A program made the position numbers and the translations under genes. A stretch of DNA of 64,000 nt from Siphonodentalium dalli (lineage: Eukaryota; Mollusca; Scaphopoda; Gadilida; Siphonodentaliidae): the NCBI GenBank assembly GCA_032622095.1, contig CP136068.1:153845151-153909150 (forward strand), in the 5' to 3' direction. Positions 35,265 through 47,283 of the stretch are shown here, piece by piece. The notes beneath the pieces were generated by a model that ran no database searches, had not been told where the DNA came from, and was given only the letters and a program-made list of their open reading frames with translations. Every line of letters begins with the position of its first letter. The stretch's first letter is position 1.

Positions 35265-38200
35265 ATTAGTAGAGGCTCTTATGTACTCCCGTGTGCACTT
35301 ATAGAAATATAGCGACTATGCCAATGACGTTGCTTGATATCTCAGGCACCAGAAAACAAATGTTAGACACCTTGGGGTCGCGACTGGGTGGATTTATGAC
35401 GTCATCAAGATGGCCGCCATACACAATTTCACATTATGCACTGAGTCAGTTTGATCAATATCTACTTGTGAATTTATTATAGAAATTTGATTATCTCACC
35501 ACTGACGTGAAACTAATACCCCATACTTCCATTTGACAGAAAACGTGGCCACCATAAACCAAGATGGCCGCCAAAATGGCGACTGAAATTTGGAAAATTG
35601 ATGATTTTTCACACTTTCCTCTTGAATCATTAACCGATGTTTGAAATTTGTAATGAATAAAGACCTAAATTTGAATAAATTCTAGTATCCAACCATTTCT
35701 ACAACATAATATGTCATATTTCGGATCTCATTCCTGCCAGCAATCTTTAAAATGTGAATTCAAAAATGTGCTATGAAAGTTAACCAAAATTCAATTATGT
35801 GATTCTAGCCAAGAGTTGAACAGAAAATAACTAAATTTGATGAAGATAATGTAAAAATATTTTAAATATGTGAATTGCCATATAGTTACACTGAAAATAG
35901 TGCATTTTCGTTTAAGATGGCGGCCAAGATGGCTGCCCAAATGGAGAAATCACCAAAATCTGTCCAATTTTTATTGATATGACTCATGTGTTGGGGAAAA
36001 GTTAATATATGTGAATCCATGGACTTATGGAATAATTTGTAAATTTGGTGAACCATATAGCCGCTTATACCCAAGAATTCAACAGAATTATACCACGAAA
36101 ATATTAAGTCAAATCATCTTCATGGCAGCCACACAAAATTGCAGAATGGGCACTGAGTGAGGAAGAAAACTTAACACAGAAAATAAACAATATTTCTACG
36201 GCAATGATAAAATTGCACCATGCTTCCTTTTGAAAGAACAAGATTGATAAAAAAAACCAAGATGGCTGTCAAAATGGCGACCGAAATATAGAAATGTGTT
36301 GAATTGTTACACATGCCCTTTACATCATTTTCGGTTATTCGTAAACTGTGGCGAGTAGAACTTGTCTTTGTTTTTATCAGTCATGACACCAAGTACTTTG
36401 GAAAACATATTATGCTGTAAATTGTGTCTAATTGTTGTCCATACTCCGAAAAATGCAAATTAAATAATTCGCTATGTAATTTCACAAATAAACTTGCTTC
36501 TCGAGGTTCTAGATTAACATTGGACAGAAATAGGCATAATAAAATAAACAAAAGTGTACACAGTTTTAAATATCGTTAGTGTCATTCAATTACACTCGAC
36601 ATTGATCTATTTGACCCAAGATGGTCGCCAGAATGGCCGCCAAAACTCAGTTATAAAATGTGACAAATGTTTATATTCTCAAACGGCATTTAGCAAAGGA
36701 GTTGGATATATTCGCCCATTCTAAATTAGATACTATCATGTTAAGGTATATTGTGACTATGTTTGACCAAACATAGTTTGTTTATAATCGAGAATATATC
36801 GGAATGGACTCTTAGAAACCTAACATGACATTGCCCAATATAATTTAAACGATCCTGTCCGTTTCCTGGGAAGGAAGTCAAACCGGATAAGAGCATAACG
36901 AGTACTCGAACGCAAAAGAATCCCTGCAGTCATAATACAGACATAAATCCAACTTTATGGCTATATTATTTCGTTTGGGGTAGATCTGCTTTATTCGTTG
37001 CCTATTCTTGATGAATTGTTGATTTCGCCCGGCCACAAAAATTCAGAAGATTCAGGGAAAATATCACACCTTGACTTCATCGAAGTCGAAGTTGCATTGC
37101 TATCATACTGCCACCGGGAAATATAATTGCTCAACTTAGAAATGCACAGGCATTACATGTTAGTGCAAACAGTATTCCGTATCTAATTATGAAACAGTTG
37201 TGTCTAATAAGATACAATAAGGGGATATTGCATGGTTCAGTTTCTTGTTTTTGGCATATCTGTGTTTCATCACCCGAAATTCGTTTGAATAGTTGAGACA
37301 TTGTCACACTTCTCAAGACGTGAGTCAGCACATGTACCACTCTTGTTACTTCGTCCAATATATGGTCACATTGATGGTAGTATATCTACAACCAACTCAC
37401 CCCAGCAACTACAGTTGAATTACAAACTCATCTCGCAAGCTAACAGAGCGCACCACAAAACTCTCCGACTGCATATCAGAGAATCCATATAGAATATTTG
37501 CTTCGGTTGTGGAATGGAGAGTCCATGATACAGACTTAATAAATACATTTCAATACGGCCACTGACCTCATAGAAGATACATTGCATATTCACTTTGATG
37601 TAGTCTAACAGAGCTGTGCACATAACCGAGTTAATGCTTGTCAGTTTATTTTAGAATATGTCAAAACATCAGTATCGGGCAAAAATAGCCTAAGGTTTGT
37701 CATTCTCCATGTCGAGTCCAGCAAGTGACAATAACGGCTCCTCAACTTTTTCCTGGTTGTCAACGAAAGAAAAAATATCGTGAAATCAAAATGCCTATGC
37801 CTAGTGCCTGGATATTTAGTGATGAAATACCTCATCGAAACACCAGAAGCTCGTCTTTGGTCCATGCCATATGGTGGTGCATCGAAGTAATGAATACAGT
37901 GACGGGTCATCAAGATCATTTAATGGAACGTTATTAAGAACAAATGTAGTTTATAGAATTTGCTGGCAAACCGTACAACCATGATAGCCGGATCCACAAG
38001 TAGGCCAATAACAAGCTTGGAATATAGATACTGCGCAAATGTTGGAAGTAATAGATAACAAGGTTATGCTTGAATTGAGAGAAGATTGTGGATTGTTAGC
38101 TATTTGAAGAGTCCATAACTGAAATTTACTTCAACTATTGCTCAGGAAGGTATACGATTACAACGTTTAACGACCTGAGTTTTCTGCAGACCTGATTTCA

Positions 38201-40942
38201 TTGTAGTGGGATATCAAATGTTCCTCTATAAAATATCTGGAAAGAATACTACAAACTTTCCACCCAATAATAATACATGTACCCCAACATGTCGGTGAGT
38301 TGAATTGCCTCTACAACCAAGTCGAACTGTGCATTGGTGCGACAAATGATTTTATCAATTTTATCTGGAACATTGCCGATAGCCGATAAAATTACAGAAA
38401 TGCAGGCATTTAAAGAAAATTTGGTGTGAATATGTTTCTTGTATGACATTTTGATGCGAACGCATAACGCAAGCATGAAAGAACTTCGATAACACATGTG
38501 ACAAACATGACATGGGTGTATCTTATATAAACTTGATGAGTGCATAAGTTCAGCACAGGAAGGTGTGGATCATACACGGAACGAACTTGCAGTATATGCG
38601 CTGTCCAGAAAGCTATCTCTGTGGAACTCAAATACACATGTATACCAATTGAACTCATTATATGAGGCTATCTTCCTATCCTAGCTCGATAAAAATCAGC
38701 CACGCTTTCGCAAATCTTTGGTGTGGAGTCAGTGAGTTGACCTATGTGCTGACCAGAGCTCCACAGCAGTTTCTGTTTAGATACAAACCTGAACATAATT
38801 TATATCTAGTCGCTATATATCGCATGTAATAAGCAGAGGTCTGGTAGAAATCCACCAATGCGATTCTTCTTCGCAGAAGACACATATAGCTCACATCTGA
38901 ACGCTCTCGTTTGGTAGTCTGCGACAAAGCAATTACTGTCAGTCATATAATCCCCTGATGCACACACAATTTGAACTAGATGTTATTCAAGGACGGGCAA
39001 TTGTAAATTTTCTCAGTTTCACAAAAGTATACCCTGTGTTTTCGTACATGTATTTAATAAGAACGAATCACACAAATATTAGCTCCTATTCTTATATTTG
39101 TACTAAGTATACACTAATTATTAAGCTTGTCAACATGGAAGATGTCTGTAATGTCAACGCATTATATGCCGCTACTGTTTTTGGGTACTGCATTGTGTGA
39201 TGTCCATTCAATTAATTTCCGTGAGCAGCTGAATTTCGGTAGAATTGACTTAGTATGATGGCATTACATGAGCAATACAGGGGTCAAGTGAAAAATTCAT
39301 GGCCAAAACCCCATATGGGGGGGGGGGGCGCTATCAAGGGGAAGTAATTAAAGTATTGCTCAATACCGACAGCCTTATTGTTGAGGTAGGGATTTTTCTC
39401 TAGTCGAATACCCAATCAGGACATTTCCTATGTACATGTAATGATGGATGTAATCAGCATGTATTCAGATTTTGATATTTTCAAATAGGTCAACATCAGA
39501 TGAATTTATCTACTTTTCTTGGTTTCTGTTTCCATTCTCATGAAATCTCGAATATAAGCAGCTACTTTTCGCAAATATTCATATTGTATCAGATTGTATC
39601 AGCATTCCTGGCACTTTTGTCAACAGGGGAACAAATATGTTTACCAGTAGTCACTGAAACCCACATTAGGAGCGATGATTTGGATGATTTCTCCATTTTG
39701 GTAACCATCTGAGTCACCATCCTGAATTTAGATTCATATAGATAATAATATGTTAATCTAACATATCATGGTTGTCGAATGATTAGATAGTATAATTCAT
39801 TCAAAATAATGTTGCTAGTAGCCACCGATTTCAAACCGCTGTGAATAATTTAAGAGGCGAGTGTGAAAAATCATCAATTATTAGAATTTCGGTCGCCGTT
39901 TTGGGAGCCATCTTGGATTTTGAGGTCCAAATTGCACCGTCAAGAGGAAGTGTGATCCAATGGTATTATTGGTCGCGAAACATAATCATTTCACTATCTA
40001 AATTTTCCTCCCAGACTCAATGCCAACTTTGAAATTATTCATGGTTGGCATTTTGATGATTTCATCTCATTTTCGAAGTTTCATTCACTCGAATTCTTGA
40101 TTATAAACAGCCATTGTTTACAAACTATTCATTTTGTTTCATGTCTCCATGTTATTACGCCAACACGGAGCAAATATATTCACCTATATTAACTAAATCG
40201 CACATTAGGAGTGATATCAATGAAAATTTGACAAATTTTAGTGATTTATCAATTTTGGCAACCATTTTGGTCGCCATCTTGAATACAGATGCACTTTTTT
40301 GGTTGTAATTATATGGCAATCTATAAGTTTAAACCTGTTGCAAATGTTTGTCATCAAATTCAGCTATTTTCTGGCTAACACTTGGCTTGAATTACAAAAT
40401 CGATATTTGGTAAAATTTCATAGCATATTTATGAATTCACATTTTGACGAAATGTTGTATGAATAAGACCCAAAATATGACATATTATCATGATCAAATG
40501 GTTAGGTATTCAAATGTACTTAAAATCAAGTTGATATTAGCCACCGATTTCAAACAACCGTGAATGTTTTAAGAGACATGTGTGAAAATTCATCATTTTT
40601 CCGAACTTCGGTCGCCATTTTGGCGGCCATCTTGGTTAAATGTGGTCAATTTTTCTGTCAAAGTGAAGCCTGTTATCATAGTGTCACAACAGTAGAGAAA
40701 TATTATATTTCCTACCATAAATTCACTACTAGATATTAATCAAACTGATCCAGTGCCTACTCTGCAATGTTGGATGGCGGCCATCTTGATGACGTCATAA
40801 ATCCACCCAGTCGCGACCCCCAGGTGTCTAACATTTGTTTTCTGGTGTCCCAGATATCAAGCAACATCATGAGCATAGTGGCTATATTTCTTCACAAAAT
40901 GCACACGGGAGCAAAAAAATGAACATAAGAGCCTCTACTAAT
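35265..40942. mobile_element. 5.7-kb foldback element with ATGGCGGCC arrays in both arms
   Basis: The outer ends, ATTAGTAGAGGCTCTTATGT and its inverted copy, are followed by about 1.4 kb of imperfect inverted repeat (35265-36660 against 39660-40942). Shared blocks include CACCTTGGGGTCGCGACTGG and TGGATTTATGACGTCATCAA. In each arm, CAAGATGGCGGCCAAAATGGCG-type blocks recur every 170-360 bp (35408, 35561, 35918, 36252, 36619; mirrored at about 40785, 40613, 40255, 39890). The 3-kb loop has only short frames and no transposase I can recognise. Confidence 0.75.
36680..39640. other. Loop of the 5.7-kb foldback: no recognised gene
   Basis: Minus-strand frames of 92-98 codons (37919-37641, 38545-38249) show no known motif. 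Base composition matches the surroundings. A captured host fragment cannot be excluded. A poly-G run lies at 39318-39327. Confidence 0.4.
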
Positions 40943-41511
40943 TGTGATACAGGGGCGATGGTAACTACACATGTTATACACCACTCTATGGTTATCTCCC
41001 AGTCTGTTCTATAACGGTGCACTTTGATAGGTTTGATGTTGTGGATATCAAAATAAAGATAATCGGTCACAATTGTGAGAATGTCCTGTGTAAATATATT
41101 AATGTTTCCAGAAAAGGTCACATAATCAATATATCCCTGTCAAATCCTATTTAACTGTGTAATGGCACATCTATTATACGAATGAAGATAAAACAGCATA
41201 AATAAAACCGTGCTGTTTGTCCGCTTCTGGGCACTCAACAATCCAGTTTAATCGCTGAGTGAACCCAATTTCGGTTTCTCTGTCATGGGATACATAAGAG
41301 AGACTTCGCATGTCTGTGATAATAAGTTTCGCTTGTAGTCTTCAATCATTTTCCCTCGCTTAGTTGGGGCGTCTGTGTGATCTTATAGGACTAGCTATTC
41401 AATTCTGCACAAAATTTCTTTCGATTTTGCCTATTTTGGCGGCCATTTCGGTACAGACATTCTGCATATATGGTTTCGACTATGCATTTTTGATATCTAA
41501 GTTGGTACTAA

Positions 41512-42281
41512 TTAAGGTCAATTCGCACCGGGCGCGAGCGCGCGATTTTTACGGCCGTTTTCTGTCGCCCGTAGCGGTGGCAAACCAGCGAGCTAGTTGG
41601 GTCGCTGTCACAGGGTGTTTGTCCGTGCGTATTTGTCCTCTTTGAAGGCGACACATTCAATAGTCGCCGAGATAATAAAGGCGATGGGGGACTTTAGCAA
41701 CAGGCTGATAACTGAAGTGAAGTTTTTGATCCCAGTTCCAATCCAAATAGGCAGACCAAAGTCACAAACTGGAATTATAGAATGATATTCAATTAAACGC
41801 AATTGTTATGATAATTTAGGAAGTCCATGCAATATTCCACTTGACTTATTATATTTGACAATGAAATGAATTTGAAAAACCCATACATGTATATGTTGAG
41901 CAAATTCTGTTTACAATTTCCATATACATTGAATATGTGACATGCCTTGCAATTCAATACTAGTGTTAGCTTTGAGATTCCCATGCACAGTTATAATTTT
42001 TACCCAAAAACATTACCTGCGATAATGGTTGAAACTAATGCATATTTTGGTTTATTTTCCCAACAGTCCGACAATGTAAATACAAATGTAAAAATCTCCG
42101 AGACAATTTCGGTGACCCAAAATGATGCACTCAAACGATTATCTACCCTGACTATTGCGCGCCACGAAGAGATTCGTTCGCTTTCGATGTGAATATAAAA
42201 ATCGCGAGATTTGAACCCTTACGGACGACAAAAAACGGCCGTAAAAATCGCGCGACCGCGCCCGATGTGAATTGATCTTTA
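41512..42281. mobile_element. ~770-bp element with GC-rich ~60-bp terminal inverted repeats
   Basis: Left end AAGGTCAATTCGCACCGGGC...CGCGCGATTTTTACGGCCGT; right end ACGGCCGTAAAAATCGCGCG...GCCCGATGTGAATTGATCTT. The left flank is TTAA and the right flank TTTA, possibly a decayed TTAA duplication. The interior is AT-rich with no transposase. Confidence 0.78.
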
Positions 42282-44190
42282 GCGAGAAATTCAGCATTTT
42301 CCAATATCATACCGATGGCAATGCATGTTGGACGCTATGTTGAATTGGAAATTTTCTCCAAGGCGGATTTTAGCGGATTTGCAATGTGTTCTGAAAATCA
42401 GTCCGTTGAGACCAAAATGGCTTTTTTTACCAATTTATTTATCCATGTCTAACGGCCTGACGACCATATATACTAATACATTTGAGTGACAGTGCATACA
42501 GTGTATTATAAAATAATTACGGATTACGTATTTGTCAACCTATTTGGATTTCAGAATAAATTCAGAATTTCATAATATTCATTTAGACAATCATTTAGAT
42601 TGGCTAATCGATCATAATCGGTTCAAGCCCTTTCAATGTGGGAGGTCAAATTCACATCGCAACTCAATTGTGTTGAAGCGTTCTATTGTTCCGCGATGGC
42701 ACAAGTTAACACACGTGTCGTTCTGTATTTATTACACGCCACCATTCTTAAAATAGAGACTTACAAGGTTTATTCAGGCACATTCAGGCGCCCTGACTGA
42801 AAACATAGAACAAGTAATGTTTTAAAACTGAACAACCACTTGTTGAAGTCTTATCATGTTTTCCATTTGCCATTGTCAGAAGGGAACTTTGAATTCAATA
42901 ATAGAAAACCCCATCATGCCAGTCGAATAAACTAAGTAGTGAACTGGTGAAATATATGTATTCATGTAATTCATGATGTAAAGGGTGGAAACCTGCGAAA
43001 TTTGTTCAGGATGGATAACTCTAAAATATTATATGCGTAAAATGGTCTTTCGAATCGTGTAAAATTGTCAATGTTTTCCCAATATAGTCTGGTTGGTGGT
43101 TGCTCTCTTGGTGGAGCCAGTTAATACCGAGGCACGTGCACATCAATGGTTCAAGAATGAGCCTTCCAATCTTTAAATCAGAATTACAATGTAGAGTCCA
43201 GATGCAAGATGCCCATATGCATGCGACATAGTAAACAATATATGTCAATACATGCACAACCATATTCGTGCGAATTTAAGTTAGCAAATTCCAACTAATT
43301 AAACCCTATTGACGTGAAAACAAATGCAAATACCAAACACATTATGAAAACACATAACCATGGACTTGATCACCAAAATTATGATTTATTGACAAAAACG
43401 TTGTAGTTTTCTTTACATGTGTTATACCTCTGAACATGTTCTAATGTATTTCATTCTCTTTTCATTTTGATCTTCAACTCACCAAAATTTCAAATTCCTT
43501 CTTTCATCTTTCGCTGGCCATTCTCACCACATTAGCCATAGCCACCTCTTGAAGCCACTTGGCGGTTTGCGCTCCAAAACACAAGAAATAATATTGGCTT
43601 TTGAATTTTCCCCGGTATCGAAATAGGTCGATATAGATACTCTTACTTCTGCCCAAACATTTAAATCAGCTGTAAAATGGCTGTGACCATGAAAAGAATA
43701 TTTAGAGCATATGAAGCCAGGTATATCGATATATTTCTTGTATTTGTCAAACCATCTTATACCTTCTTCCAAATTACGTCGACATAATTGGCAGCTCGAT
43801 TGAGCAAAGTCCGTTTAATTAGCTCTTCTTATCTCCCTACTTATTCCAACCTATCCTTTCTTTTTGCCTAGATATTTAATCTCTTTTAATATTCTATATT
43901 TATTCTTGATGTTATAGATTTCATAATGTGTTTGGTATGATCTTCCCACACACACAGTTAATATCAGAATTGAAATTTCTTCTACTTATGTCCCCAGGTG
44001 AGAAGGTATACCTGTATAAAAAACCTACTTTACTTCAAAGTCGATCGAAAGTTTCTTCTGCTTATGCCATCATAATCAAATGAGAAGGTACCTGTATAAA
44101 TAACCTACATATCGTGTCGTACGATAACAAGTCTCATCGTTGATGGAAATCTGGGAAAGATAAGTGCTTAGATTATCAGTAATATTGTTG
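42282..44190. other. Non-coding stretch
   Basis: No repeat unit, palindrome or protein frame that I can support. Open frames reach 82 codons without features. Confidence 0.4.
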
Positions 44191-44191
44191 A

Positions 44192-44400
44192 TGGAATAGA
44201 ATAGAATCATATATTGTCTTATGTTATTAATTTCTGTGTCTGTGCGGAGATATACTGTTTTGAGTGAAACAAAGCAGAATAATCATACATAATAACGATA
44301 AACAAATTAATAACATAAGACAATATATGATAGAAATTAATAACTCTATTCCATCAACAATATTAATAACATAAGACAATATATGATTGGATTGATTGGT
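44192..44400. repeat. Hairpin and direct-repeat cluster (ACATAAGACAATATATGAT)
   Basis: TAGAATCATATATTGTCTTA...TTATTAATTT at about 44203 is inverted at about 44306, and the latter half is repeated directly again at 44366-44388. It overlaps arm A (44236) of the inverted pair described below. Confidence 0.7.
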
Positions 44401-45712
44401 CAATAGGAAGTGAAAGGTTAAATATTTAGCCCGGTCTTCTTTTGCTTAAGATAAGGCCCTTTGCATTCGACAATCAACTATTACTAAGCGACTTTATGTC
44501 GAGATGCAGGTGAGAATTAGAACATACAGTCTAAGATGATATACTGGTGGATGTTGTGTACTGCAAAATGAAGTAACTGTATGTTCTATATATAAAGGGG
44601 ACCTTATCTGCACCAAGTACCGTCAGTAATTGGTGTTAGTATATGTAGGGTAGATACTTTGACAATACAATGTTGATATCAATAGATTTTGAGAGCAGCC
44701 GTGCAACACGTGAAAACTTGACGCGAGACGTCAGACTGATTAGAGACATTTCTCAATTATCTCAGTTTGATACACTAGCCAGGTTCAGCCACACATACGT
44801 GTAACTTGTAACGTGTGTTACTATGGTATTGCTATGGAGATTTGTAACGTGTGTTACTATGGTATTGCTATGTATATTTGTAACGTGTGTTACAATGGTA
44901 TTGCTATGTATATTTGTAACGTGTGTTACTATGGTATTGCTATGGAGATTTGTAACGTGTGTTACTATGGTATTGCTATGAAGATTTGTAACGTGTGTTA
45001 CTATGGTATTGCTATGTATATTTGTAACGTGTGTTACAATGGTATTGCTATGGAGATTTGTAACGTGTGTTACTATGGTATTGCTATGGAGATTTGTAAC
45101 GTGTGTTACTATGGTATTGCTTTGGATATTTATAACGTGTGTTACTATGGTATTGCTATGGAGATTTGTAACGTGTGTTACTATGGTATTGCTATGTATA
45201 TTTGTAACGTGTGTTACAATGGTATTGCTATGGAGATTTGTAACGTGTGTTACTATTGTATTGCTATGGAGATTTGTAACGTGTGTTACTATGGTATTGC
45301 TATGGAGATTTATAACGTGTGTTACTATGGTATTGCTATGGAGATTTGTAACGTGTGTTACTATGGTATTGCTATGGAGATTTGTAACGTGTGTTACTAT
45401 GGTATTGCTATGTATATTTGTAACGTGTGTTACTATGGTATTGCTATGTATATTTGTAACGTGTGTTACTATGGTATTGCTATGGAGATTTGTAACGTGT
45501 GTTACTATGGTATTGCTTTGGATTGGCACTTGGCGGGAGAAGTAATGTGATTTTACGATGCCAAAGCTACACTTTTTGAGATATCGGCCCGACTTGTAGC
45601 TGAACATTTAAACAATAATCCGGTGGTAGCGATAAGTTGTCCGCAGTAAGAGTTACCGCGGTCGACATACTTTGTTTCACTCAAAACAGTATATCTCCGC
45701 ACAGACACATGA
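44236..45712. repeat. Inverted repeat pair A around the 36-bp minisatellite
   Basis: A 40-bp sequence, TGTGTCTGTGCGGAGATATA then CTGTTTTGAGTGAAACAAAG, at about 44236-44277 is repeated inverted and essentially identical at 45671-45712. The pair encloses the minisatellite and interlocks with pair B, in the order A-B-A'-B'. Confidence 0.85.
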
Positions 45713-45876
45713 ATGCAGAGCGCTCATAACTCATTCATAAAGCTAGACGTTTGACACAAAACTTCTGAACGGTTTGACCGTCAACGTGTAGGAGCATGGT
45801 CACGTGACTGCTATTGGCAACGACAACACACGTTACAAGTTACCCGTACGTGTGTCTGATCCTGGCCAGTGTCTCT
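44770..45876. repeat. Inverted repeat pair B (probable element ends)
   Basis: GCCAGG-TCAG-CACAC-TACG-GTAACTTGTAACGTGTGTT near 44775-44816 matches inverted sequence at 45828-45871 at about 40 of 46 positions. These look like terminal inverted repeats of a roughly 1.1-kb element whose subterminal sequence GTAACGTGTGTTAC expanded into the minisatellite. Confidence 0.7.
44810..45530. repeat. 36-bp minisatellite, 20 units, with 180-bp higher-order repeat
   Basis: The unit contains GTAACGTGTGTTACTATGG then TATTGCTATGGAGATTT, 36 bp, with GTAAC/GTTAC forming a small stem. Variants alternate (GGAGATTTG or TGTATATTTG; TACTATGG or TACAATGG). Units 6-10 (from 45001) and 11-15 (from 45181) are nearly identical blocks exactly 180 bp apart, showing a five-unit duplication. 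Because 36 is divisible by three, long frames stay open on both strands; these have no protein evidence. Confidence 0.95.
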
Positions 45877-46188
45877 TTTATTGCATTAATAGTGCAATGT
45901 TATAAAACAAACTTTTGAAGGCAGCAACGTGCAATTCCAACTGCTGTCGCTACTCCACAAATTTCAACACAATGGGACATACACTGTACACTAATGTAAT
46001 TTGTATACCTTTCGGGATTCGTGTAGTAAAATTTAGTTCAACTCCTAAAACATGTTAGATTTTCTTAAATTTGCTTAAAGTTCTTTTGGGTAACTGCAAA
46101 TTAGCACATGTCAAAACAATGGAAAGATGCTCAGCGAGATATTTTGTATCAAATGAGTCATGGCAAACCTAAACAAACTTTCTGACGA

Positions 46189-46625
46189 ATTTGATACATG
46201 TATTCGGTATGGTCACCCCCCCCCCCCCGTAATGAATTTGATACATGCATTTGGTATTGTGACCCCAATAATGCATTTGATACATGTATTTGGTATGGTG
46301 TCCCCCGTAATGAATTTGATACATGCAATTGGTATTGTGACACCAATAATAAATTGTATACATGTAGTTTGTATCGTGTCCATCGTGGTGATTTTGTTTA
46401 CATCTTTTTGATATGCATGGTGTCCCCAGTAATTAATAATTCGTCAAGTTTGATACATGTGTTCATTGTGTTGGTATTATGTCCCTCGTAATTAATTAAT
46501 TTGATACACATACATCCTTATGATGAATTTGATACATGTGTTTGATATGTTCCTCGTAACGAATTTGATACACGTATTTGCTATGGTGTCCCGTGTAATG
46601 TATTTGATACACGTGCTTGTTTTGT
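46189..46625. repeat. Degenerate ~40-bp repeat (GAATTTGATACATG)
   Basis: About ten copies of AATTTGATACATGTATTTGG followed by TATGGTGTCCCC-GTAATG, increasingly diverged. It ends about 30 bp from the stop codon of the fibrinogen-related gene, so it probably makes up part of the 3' untranslated region or its immediate flank. Confidence 0.85.
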
Positions 46626-46651
46626 GACCAACGTTGTCCATCACCGAACTA

Positions 46652-47283
46652 TTACTGACGCAACACCATCAAGTAACCCCATTGTATTTCCAGATCGGAA
46701 TTCGCCGAGACGTCGTCGGGCCAAGTCGAATAAACTCCATTGATGTCTTCAACTCCGTTCACATTCGCCCCAGAACATGTTGCTCCAAACCACCAACCGG
46801 ACTGTGTTGTAGCCCCACATGAGTCGCAATCATTATCTACTGCGCAGAACTGTTTGGTGGCGATTCCGTGTTGTCCAAACCCGTCGCCGATTGGATTGGT
46901 TGGCCATCGAGAAAACGCAGTATACGAGAAAGGGAACCTGTCAGTCGCTGACCCAATATTCACATCCAAGTAATAAGATTGCTTCAGTCCAATACCAACA
47001 CTCATTTTGTAAGTGCCATGATCTAAAATAGACTTCATCCTCTCTAACCCGACCCAGTATTCGTACCTGGGCGCTCCAAATCCAACGACGTACTCTGTCC
47101 AATTTCTGTTGAAGCTGACAGCATTAGTTCCTCCTCGATAGGCGGCCCATCTCTTCTGGAGGAAGGTCCATCCACCATAATTTAGCTGGCACCAAACATT
47201 GAACTCGGTCGCATAGCCTGTCGGTTTTATGTAGACCTCGGCGTGGCCTGTTATATCAAGGAGAGCGGAGGCTTCAGCGCAAT
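46652..47283 (-). CDS. FReD gene exon 4: fibrinogen C-terminal domain
   Basis: The acceptor is strong (CCGTTTTTTCCAG|ATTGC). The exon starts in phase 1 and completes the GAT codon begun by exon 3. It encodes about 210 residues, a normal length for this domain. The hallmark WW pair (SGWWF), the calcium-loop-like VDNDCDSC and the usual cysteines are present. It ends with a stop at 46652. Confidence 0.93.

Noticed and set aside
44762-45607. Overlapping long open frames (281, 245 and 180 codons) with 12-residue repeats
   Set aside because: They arise because the 36-bp minisatellite unit has a length divisible by three and no stop in several frames. There is no start context, signal peptide or non-repeat protein sequence to support a gene.
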